Source: Solibacillus sp. FSL R5-0449 (GTDB taxonomy: Bacteria > Bacillota > Bacilli > Bacillales_A > Planococcaceae). From it: a DNA stretch of 64,000 bases. Positions 54,331 to 61,566 of this stretch are shown here, piece by piece. Below the pieces are notes generated by a model. It ran no database searches and was not told where the DNA came from. It was given only the letters and a program-made list of their open reading frames with translations. Position 1 is the stretch's first letter, and each line of letters begins with the position of its first letter. The stretch spans positions 596,001 to 660,000 of the forward strand of contig NZ_CP150239.1 of NCBI RefSeq assembly GCF_037975215.1, written 5' to 3'. Both the position numbers and the translations under genes were made by a program.

Positions 54331-57246
54331 ATGCAGAAAAAGTACAAGAAGTTTTTGACGACGGCGGCTACTACAACATTGGTAGCATCAGCCATTGTTC
54401 CGGCAGCAAGTGCGGCAAGTTTTTCGGATACAGCGGGAAATACTCACGAACTGGCAATTGAATCACTCGTAAGCCAAGGCATCATTTCAGGATATCCGGA
54501 TGGCACATTTAAACCGAATCGTACATTGACGCGATCGGATGTTGTAAAACTATTAGGGAAATACTTAGTATCTCAAGGTTATAAAATACCTTCAGATTAT
54601 AAAACAAATATGCGCTTTTCAGACTTGCGCAGCACATCACAGGACGAACTATTGCAATATGCGGCATTAGTAAAAGACAACGGTGTATTTAACGGAAGTA
54701 ACGGAAACCTGTTACCTGCAGACCCGATTACACGTGAAAATATGGCGGTTGTTTTAGTGCGCGCTTATACGAATATTAAAAACTTTGACTTCCTTGGACA
54801 TATTTTGAATCAAAATTTCAATGAGGATGTCATTGATTATAATAGAGCAAAGGCTGAGGCACGTTCTGCGATTAGAGTTTTAGATTACTATAATGTAACG
54901 GGCGTTCCTAACTTCAATCCGAAAGGGAACACAACACGCGGGCAGTTCTCTTCATTCCTGTATAAAATGCTTCAAATTTCTGTGCCGGGCGAAGGGCTAA
55001 AAGCGATTGAAGTAGTTGATGCATCAACATTGAAAGTCACGCTTACGGACAATACAGAACATACGGTGAAATTGGATACACCATTGGAAGCCGGGAAGGA
55101 AACGCCTGTTAAGTTTACGATTAACGGTAAAGAGTATTCAACTTCTGTCACATATAATGTTGCATTAACAGTAAAAACAGCAGAAGCTACTGCGGCAAAT
55201 AAATTGAAAGTTACATTAAGCGACAACTCCGAGCATGAAGTAACTTTAGAGAATAATCTTCCTGAAAATGAGGAAACAACAGTTGAATTTAAAATTGACG
55301 GTAAAGATTATTCGGCAAAAGTAACATATGTCGTGACGGAAGTGAAAGTCGCATCTGTGAAAGCGCTTAATGCAGGACAAATTGAAGTGAAATTCAATCA
55401 AAGAGTAGATTTGCCTGCGAGTTTAACATCTGCACAATTGGCAAACTATGTGACAGTTTCGGGTGTGGACAATAATGGCGTCACACTTTCAAGAGGACAG
55501 TTAAGCGAAGATGGCCGTACTTTGACAATCTCTACAAACGGGGCTGCAGCTTTATCAGGACGCTATCTTGTAAAAGTAAATAATGTGAAAAATGCAGCGG
55601 GAACAACAGTTACTCCATATGATGATGTTGTCAATTTCGGTACAGATACTGTGGCACCGACATTGATCAGTACAGTAAACCGAGACGCAAAAACAGTTCG
55701 CGTTACATTCTCTGAGCCTTTGCGTGCATTTAGTAACAGCAGTATTACATTCAGACTAGCAAATGGCACGAATGTAACGGGCATTACCGGTGAAATTGCA
55801 GCGGGTGCTACTTATGCAGACTTTGATTTATCAAATGCGATGGTAAATGGTCAGCCATTAGCGGCAAATACTGCAGTTACAGCAACCTTTGCAGGACTGC
55901 GTGATATTGCAGGTAACTTCAGTACACCCAACCCGTTAACGACAAGCTTTGCAATGGGCGGAGCTGATGGAGTTAAACCAACGTTAACAAGTATTTCACA
56001 AACAGGTCCGAAGACATTCAGACTGACATTCTCCGAGCGAATTCAAAAACCGGCAATCGGTGATCTGGAGTTACGTTTAGGTAATTCGGCAAATGCGATT
56101 ACGGCAATTGATGCAGTTCCGGGCGATGACCGTTCATTTATCGTTACTGCTACAAATGATTTATCCGGTGTCTATAATATTGGTACAGCAGCCGGTAAAA
56201 CAATTACCGATATTTCAGGTGAAACGAATACATTCATGACGACACATTCATTCTCACTGGATACAGTTGCACCTGAAGTGACATCAACTTCTGTAACACG
56301 AGAAGGGAATTTCGAGTATTTAAATATTACACTCAATAAACCAGTAGATTTAGTGAATGCTTCTCGTATTACTGCTTCCGGTAACTATGTTAAAGGTGGC
56401 GTTACACATACATTTAATGGTACCGCAACAGCGTTAGAGTATCGGGAGAACGGCAATCGTACTGTAGTGCGCGTGAAACTGGACGATTTACTAGGTACTG
56501 GGGACGCTGATAATGCAACGTACAATGTGACGTTATCATTCACAGAAGTAGATAGTGCATATGGTGTGAATACAGCAAATAAAGCAGTCACTTTCCAACG
56601 TACATCGGATTACTCTAATAATGAAAATGTACTGACAGCGCCTACTGTTACTACTTCAGTGGCGGATTCAACACTAACGAACAATCAAGTGCGATTGAAG
56701 TTTAACCATGTATTGGATGCACCTTCAGCATCTGTTGCGAGCAATTACTCGATTCCAAATGCCAGAATTACGAATGCTCAAGTTCCAAGTGATGCATTGG
56801 ATACAGTTATTCTGACATTGGCGCCGAATGAAACAACAACAACTGGCCCACGTGAATTAACGATTAGAAATGTTAGAGCGAAAGATTCAGTTGCGGCTCA
56901 GCCAAATATAACGACTGAAGTCAATTTGAAGGAAAATATTCGCCCGGTCTTAAACTCCGCTGAATTTACAGCTGCTAACCAAATCGAGTTTACTTTTAGC
57001 GAGAATGTAAGCGGTCTTGATACAGATTCATTTGTAATTGTAAATGCTGCAGGAGCAACGGTAGGCATTGCATCAGTAGCGGGATCGACGACAGACAATA
57101 AAGTAACGGTTACTTTAGCATCGAATCAAACAGTAAATACATCTGTTACGATTACAGCAGGTGCAGGAATTGAAGATGTAGTTGATGAAGCAGGAAATGC
57201 GGTTGTTCACCCGTTCACTTTATCACCAACATTAACAACAAACTAG
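54331..57246 (+). CDS. S-layer paralogue 3 (SLH protein)
   Basis: A 971-residue exported protein with a signal peptide (to ~28), three SLH domains (~28-215; SGYPDGTFKPNRTLTRSDVV) and a long array of Ig-like beta-sandwich domains (VTFSEPL, LTFSERI, ITLNKPVD, LKFNHVLD, FTFSENVSG). It carries two copies of a short module (LKVTLTDNTEHTVKLDTPLE and LKVTLSDNSEHEVTLENNLP), while the main S-layer gene and paralogue 2 show one each. AGGAGG lies 9 bases before the ATG. It is its own unit, with terminators before and after. Confidence 0.9.
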   Translation: MQKKYKKFLTTAATTTLVASAIVPAASAASFSDTAGNTHELAIESLVSQGIISGYPDGTFKPNRTLTRSDVVKLLGKYLVSQGYKIPSDYKTNMRFSDLRSTSQDELLQYAALVKDNGVFNGSNGNLLPADPITRENMAVVLVRAYTNIKNFDFLGHILNQNFNEDVIDYNRAKAEARSAIRVLDYYNVTGVPNFNPKGNTTRGQFSSFLYKMLQISVPGEGLKAIEVVDASTLKVTLTDNTEHTVKLDTPLEAGKETPVKFTINGKEYSTSVTYNVALTVKTAEATAANKLKVTLSDNSEHEVTLENNLPENEETTVEFKIDGKDYSAKVTYVVTEVKVASVKALNAGQIEVKFNQRVDLPASLTSAQLANYVTVSGVDNNGVTLSRGQLSEDGRTLTISTNGAAALSGRYLVKVNNVKNAAGTTVTPYDDVVNFGTDTVAPTLISTVNRDAKTVRVTFSEPLRAFSNSSITFRLANGTNVTGITGEIAAGATYADFDLSNAMVNGQPLAANTAVTATFAGLRDIAGNFSTPNPLTTSFAMGGADGVKPTLTSISQTGPKTFRLTFSERIQKPAIGDLELRLGNSANAITAIDAVPGDDRSFIVTATNDLSGVYNIGTAAGKTITDISGETNTFMTTHSFSLDTVAPEVTSTSVTREGNFEYLNITLNKPVDLVNASRITASGNYVKGGVTHTFNGTATALEYRENGNRTVVRVKLDDLLGTGDADNATYNVTLSFTEVDSAYGVNTANKAVTFQRTSDYSNNENVLTAPTVTTSVADSTLTNNQVRLKFNHVLDAPSASVASNYSIPNARITNAQVPSDALDTVILTLAPNETTTTGPRELTIRNVRAKDSVAAQPNITTEVNLKENIRPVLNSAEFTAANQIEFTFSENVSGLDTDSFVIVNAAGATVGIASVAGSTTDNKVTVTLASNQTVNTSVTITAGAGIEDVVDEAGNAVVHPFTLSPTLTTN

Positions 57247-57256
57247 ATTTGGGTGG

Positions 57257-57290
57257 GGCATACATGCGTAATGGCGTGTATGCCTTTCTA
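57257..57290 (+). terminator. Terminator after S-layer paralogue 3
   Basis: Arms GGCATACATGC / GCGTGTATGCC (57257-57267 and 57274-57284) with one wobble, a 6-base loop and TTTCT. The 21-bp array begins directly after it. Confidence 0.85.
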
Positions 57291-57293
57291 GTT

Positions 57294-57611
57294 TTCTAAT
57301 AAGAGTGGTTAATTTTCTAATAAACATGAAAAAGTTCTAATAAGTTGTCCGTTTTCTAATAAAAAGTTACTTTCTTCTAATAAGAATGCTTGATCTTCAA
57401 ATATCTCTATTGAAAGTTCAAATAAGTGAGTCAGAACTTCTAATATAGATGCTAACTGTTCTAATAAAGTTTATAGAGCGACTTAATTAGCCTTATTATG
57501 GCGTAGATGTAGTTGAATTTTATTGCAAATATATCAAATTTCTAATATAAGTTATGGAAGTGCTAATAAAGTGTATAAATCATCTAATATAATCAAAATT
57601 CTTTCTAATAA
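57294..57611. repeat. 21-bp-period TTCTAATAA array (array 1)
   Basis: The core TTCTAATAA, or close variants, starts at 57294, 57315, 57335, 57354, 57375, 57396, 57417, 57438, 57459, then 57540, 57561, 57582 and 57603. Eight of the intervals are 21 bp and two more are 20 or 19. The 81-bp gap is close to four periods and may hold decayed copies. The ~12 bases between cores are unrelated, so this is not a plain tandem duplication. The flanking region to 57716 holds no gene; a TATAAT at 57676-57681 may serve the SLH-only gene. Confidence 0.85.
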
Positions 57612-57716
57612 AATGACGTAAATTTAAAGAGAGGCCCTCTGTAAGTAATCATCTACATAAAAAGATAAACTATTGTATAATTATACTAACCAGTTTAAGA
57701 GGAAGGATTGAAATAA

Positions 57717-58376
57717 ATGAAGAGATATTTCTATGGCTCAATACTTATTGCAGCATTTGTCATTATTTCAAGTGTTATAGGAAGTAGTCATTCAGTACAG
57801 GCAGCTACAAATCCGTTTACCGATGTAAAAGAAACAAATTCCCATGCAAACGCAATCGTAACCTTATATAATGAAGGAATTATTACAGGTGTAACGAGCA
57901 AAACTTACGAGCCGGGTAAATCGGCAACACGTGGGGATGCGGCATTATATTTAGCAAATGCATTAAACCTGCAAAATAGTACTGCGTCCAATCCAGGGTT
58001 CAAAGACGTTCCAACATCAAGCAAATATTACAAGGCTATCGCTGCATTAAATAAAGCAGGTGTTGTGAACGGCTATGGTGATGAATTCCGTCCGAACGCT
58101 ACATTGACTCGCTCCCAGTTGGCGAAGATGTTAACGATGGGCTTTGAGTTGGAGCAATCTACTACTGCAAAAACGAAATTTACCGATGTTAATAAGTTAA
58201 CGGATACTGCAACAAAGAAATACATTCAAACATTAGTAGATTACGGGATTACGAAAGGTACGACAGCTACTACATTCAGCCCGAATATGAAATTAACGCG
58301 CGCCCAGTTAGCAACATTTTTATATAATGCGATTGAAGCAACTTCAGATGACTTTATCGTAATTGGAGTAGAATAG
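57717..58376 (+). CDS. Short SLH-only exported protein
   Basis: A 219-residue protein made of a signal peptide (1-~31, VQAATNPF) and three SLH domains (~32-85, 92-145, 150-207), with only ~12 residues after them. It has no effector domain, so it may act as a competitor or spacer for SLH binding sites on the wall polymer, or may be a truncated relic of a larger protein. A clean ribosome site (GAGGAAGGA) and a good terminator support a working gene. It is flanked by two inverted 21-bp-period arrays. Confidence 0.88.
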   Translation: MKRYFYGSILIAAFVIISSVIGSSHSVQAATNPFTDVKETNSHANAIVTLYNEGIITGVTSKTYEPGKSATRGDAALYLANALNLQNSTASNPGFKDVPTSSKYYKAIAALNKAGVVNGYGDEFRPNATLTRSQLAKMLTMGFELEQSTTAKTKFTDVNKLTDTATKKYIQTLVDYGITKGTTATTFSPNMKLTRAQLATFLYNAIEATSDDFIVIGVE

Positions 58377-58385
58377 CTTTTTGTG

Positions 58386-58422
58386 CACTTGAGTCTTTTA
58401 TAGGGCTCAAGTGTTTTCTTTT
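58386..58422 (+). terminator. Terminator after the SLH-only gene
   Basis: Arms CACTTGAG / CTCAAGTG (58386-58393 and 58406-58413) with TTTTCTTTT after. Array 2 begins ~30 bp downstream. Confidence 0.88.
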
Positions 58423-58452
58423 GAGATAAAGAGGTAAGTGGGATAGAAAAAG

Positions 58453-58590
58453 TAGAATATTTATCGAAAGAATTAGAAATTTTGTGCCTGAAAGTAGAAA
58501 TTCAGTGTGAATATGTAGAAAATCCTCACCTAAAAGTAGAACCTTTTTTTCGAAATGTAGAACTATAAAGTGCAAAAGTAGAATCGCATT
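58453..58590. repeat. 21-bp-period AAGTAGAA array (array 2, inverted relative to array 1)
   Basis: TAGAA starts at 58453, 58474, 58495, 58516, 58537, 58558 and 58579: seven copies exactly 21 bp apart. Most read AARTAGAA or AATGTAGAA. One extra TAGAA lies off-phase at 58444. Intervening bases are unrelated. On the opposite strand the core reads TTCTACTT, like the TTCTAATA of array 1, so the two arrays face each other across the SLH-only gene. The remaining bases to 58790 hold no gene. TATAAT at 58748-58753 and AAAGGAGGG at 58772-58780 serve the next gene. Confidence 0.87.
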
Positions 58591-58790
58591 TCCACAGACG
58601 AGAATATCAAAATTTTAATAAAGAAATACCTACTAAAGAAAGCGAGAATTACCATCGCTTCACGACAAGTGGCGTGCTACACTTAATTTGAATATTACTA
58701 TTCTATTAAAAGTTGTACATTGCAGTGAAATATATGGCGATATTCGGTATAATTTATACGTTATTGAAATAAAAGGAGGGAATCTGTCGA

Positions 58791-61376
58791 ATGTTGAAAA
58801 TAAGATCAGCACTGTTAGCCTCGCTACTATTTATATCCACAGCGCTACCAACCGCAACGTATGCAAATGTACAAGGCACAGTTGAAGCTGAAAATCCAAC
58901 AGTACAAAATTCAACCACTACTACGACTCAAACTACGGATCCCGGTAATAATCCGATAGTTCAAGAGGAAACGGTTACAAATGAACAGGAAGCGGAATCT
59001 ACTTCTGCCGACAAAAATGCTGAACAGACAACAACACCTGCTCAGCCAGAAGAACCACAGACAGAAACATCTCCGGAAAACGAAGAATCAGTAGAGCAAG
59101 ATTCTCCGGCAAATACTGAACAGCCTGCAACTGATGCAGAACAAAATGAAGTATCAGAACAAAATGAAGTGTCAGAACAGCCCGCTAATCAGCCGCTATC
59201 AGGCGAGAAGTTAACGGTTAAGCAGAAACTTGCGGATGTACCGGATAGTTTCTGGGCAAAAAATGAAGTAATGCAGCTTGTGGAGATGGGCGTAATCGGT
59301 GGTTATCCGGATGCACAGTTCCGACCAAACCTTAACATTAACCGTGGTCAGGCAGCAAACTTGTTTAAAGGTGCATTAAAGCTTCCGGACGGTAAGTATC
59401 AAAATAAGTTTTCAGATGTAAGTACGAAATCTAGCTTTTTACAAGGTGTGTTTTCTACATATGAAGCTGGTATTTTTGGTGGTAAACCAGACGGACGTTT
59501 CGGTGTAGCGGATGCGTTAACACGTGAACAAATGGCAACGACTTTAGTGCGTGCATTTGATTTGAAAGACACAGGTAAAGAACTGACATTTAAAGACTGG
59601 AATAAAATCAGTGAGTCACACCGCGAAAATGTTAAAATTTTAGCGCAGCACGGAATCACAACTGGGCGTGAAGACGGCACTTTTGATCCGAAAGCAACGG
59701 TTAACCGTGTGACATTCTCGGTAATGCTTCACCGTGCCCTTGTCGCGACAAATCAAATTGCGAAAAACGAATATAAAGTACAAGCAGCGGAAGTATCCAG
59801 TAATTTTAAAAACAATCGTGAAGAAATGAACTTTGCACAAGTAACTTCTGATGCAAACCCGCTATACCTGCGTTCAACAGCAGCGATTGTATTTAAAGGC
59901 ACAACAACTGAAACTTTCGGTGTTGCAAAAGATACTGTTTATAATTATGCAGTCGGCAACCAAGGCGCAACAGTAAAAGTAACGGTGCGTGCATTGGAAA
60001 ACGGCGATGATTTTGTATTTACAACATTAGCAAACAAAGGGAAATCAAAGCTGACTGTGGATCTATTCCAGAAAGCATCGAACGTAACGAATTTCCGTCT
60101 ATACCGTTATGATCGTTTCCCGATCGAAAAAAATTCAGCCGATGTATTTGGATATGATTCTTCTTCATACCCTACTGGATTATTACGCATTATGGCGAAC
60201 GAAAAGCTGGCGACAGATCGTATGGTCGGACAGGCATATCGTTCAAAACAATTAACTCAAAGCTATAAAGATACTGGCGGTACAAGTTATATGCGTGACT
60301 TGGAATCTGAGTACGAAGCTTATTCACAAGCATGGCTTGGCGAAGATTTATTCAGCTACTATACACTCGTTTCTAACGGGAACGACATTGTTGATACTTG
60401 GTATATGGATTCAAATGAGCGTTTATTTGAAACAGATGAAAATATGAATGGCTGGATGCTTGAAACAGCGCTTAACTATAAAAAACGTAACAACTGGTAC
60501 ACAGCTGAAGGTCCATACAATAAAATGGCGACAACGACAGAACCAATGCCAAAATCTTACCAAGGGTTCGGGCGTAATCTATTGTTGGTAAAAGAAGACC
60601 GCGCACTTGTTTTATTTAAGGAACAGGGCGACCGTTATTTTGCCAACTTAGTGAAAAACTCGTTCATTAACTTGAATAAGTTTAAAGGCGATGCGACTTA
60701 CTGGAAGACTGAAGTAACAAGTACGTATTTGAAAAACCTATTTGGCATTACAGCACCGTTTATCGATACGCGCTTTAATGAGCAGATTGCGTTATTCTAC
60801 TATAATTCCGGTGCAGAGTTTAATATGCCGAATTATAAAGAACCGTTACGTAATTATGCAGATCTTTTAGCATCGCGAAAACAGGCAGGGCATGTAATTG
60901 GTGTGGCAAAAGATGCTTATTACATTTCGGATTACTTCCCTGTGAATCAGCAGGTGACAACACATGCATCGATGAACCATGTACTTGGTGGGATGAATGT
61001 TCTGTTGTTGGCATATAAAGAATTCCAGGATCCTAAATATTTAGAAGCGGCAAAATCAATTAGCCATGCATTACAAATTGAGAAGAACAAGTGGATCCGT
61101 TCAAACGGAGATATCTGGTACCGCGTAAATCCAAAAGGTGAATTTGCCGGTGATGATTATCAGCACTTAACGCTCGAAGACTTGATCAACGCTTATAAAA
61201 ACTGGAAAGATGTAGATCCATCACAATTACCGGTATTTGAAGAGATGCTGATTTCAAAAGCGAATTATTTATCGAAAAACCGTTTAGGTCACACATACAA
61301 AATTAAAAATGGTCTGGAAGAAATCGGCATGTCCGAGTATTTACCGGAAGGCAAATTATATACAGACGCATTATAA
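58791..61376 (+). CDS. SLH protein with large C-terminal domain (possible alpha/alpha-barrel)
   Basis: An 861-residue exported protein. The signal peptide (1-~24) is followed by an unusual Glu/Thr/Gln-rich linker (~26-140), which puts the three SLH domains (~146-320) away from the N-terminus. A beta-rich segment (~340-430) and a ~430-residue C-terminal part complete it. The C-terminal part has aromatic, helix-rich stretches (TTHASMNHVLGGMNVLLLAY, then KEFQDPKYLEAAKSI and WIRSNGDIWYRVNPKG), which recall alpha/alpha-toroid enzymes such as glucuronyl C5-epimerase or glycan lyases. No catalytic residue can be named, so activity is only suggested. AAAGGAGGG lies 10 bases before the ATG. Confidence 0.85.
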   Translation: MLKIRSALLASLLFISTALPTATYANVQGTVEAENPTVQNSTTTTTQTTDPGNNPIVQEETVTNEQEAESTSADKNAEQTTTPAQPEEPQTETSPENEESVEQDSPANTEQPATDAEQNEVSEQNEVSEQPANQPLSGEKLTVKQKLADVPDSFWAKNEVMQLVEMGVIGGYPDAQFRPNLNINRGQAANLFKGALKLPDGKYQNKFSDVSTKSSFLQGVFSTYEAGIFGGKPDGRFGVADALTREQMATTLVRAFDLKDTGKELTFKDWNKISESHRENVKILAQHGITTGREDGTFDPKATVNRVTFSVMLHRALVATNQIAKNEYKVQAAEVSSNFKNNREEMNFAQVTSDANPLYLRSTAAIVFKGTTTETFGVAKDTVYNYAVGNQGATVKVTVRALENGDDFVFTTLANKGKSKLTVDLFQKASNVTNFRLYRYDRFPIEKNSADVFGYDSSSYPTGLLRIMANEKLATDRMVGQAYRSKQLTQSYKDTGGTSYMRDLESEYEAYSQAWLGEDLFSYYTLVSNGNDIVDTWYMDSNERLFETDENMNGWMLETALNYKKRNNWYTAEGPYNKMATTTEPMPKSYQGFGRNLLLVKEDRALVLFKEQGDRYFANLVKNSFINLNKFKGDATYWKTEVTSTYLKNLFGITAPFIDTRFNEQIALFYYNSGAEFNMPNYKEPLRNYADLLASRKQAGHVIGVAKDAYYISDYFPVNQQVTTHASMNHVLGGMNVLLLAYKEFQDPKYLEAAKSISHALQIEKNKWIRSNGDIWYRVNPKGEFAGDDYQHLTLEDLINAYKNWKDVDPSQLPVFEEMLISKANYLSKNRLGHTYKIKNGLEEIGMSEYLPEGKLYTDAL

Positions 61377-61385
61377 TGAACAACG

Positions 61386-61424
61386 CTGTCTAGAAAGTGT
61401 AAAAACTTTTTAGGCAGTTTTTTT
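61386..61424 (+). terminator. Terminator after the 861-residue SLH gene
   Basis: Arms CTGTCTAGAAAGT / ACTTTTTAGGCAG with two non-Watson-Crick positions, followed by seven T. Confidence 0.85.
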
Positions 61425-61566
61425 GTTGTAGAAGTTTTTTTCATTGTTAAATTTGGCAAAGCTAATATTATCCAGATAAACTAACAAACTGTGAGAATAT
61501 GCCGATAATTATCCTATGAATAGAAACAATATATGAAGTACTACCCATGAAGGAAGGGATAAAACG

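Noticed and set aside
58354-58575. Minus-strand 73-codon frame across array 2
   Set aside because: It arises from the 21-bp period, overlaps the end and terminator of the SLH-only gene, and has no start signal.
57294-58590. CRISPR array
   Set aside because: Cores are only 5-9 bp with 12-16 bp spacers, there are no 25-40 bp repeats, and no cas gene is near.
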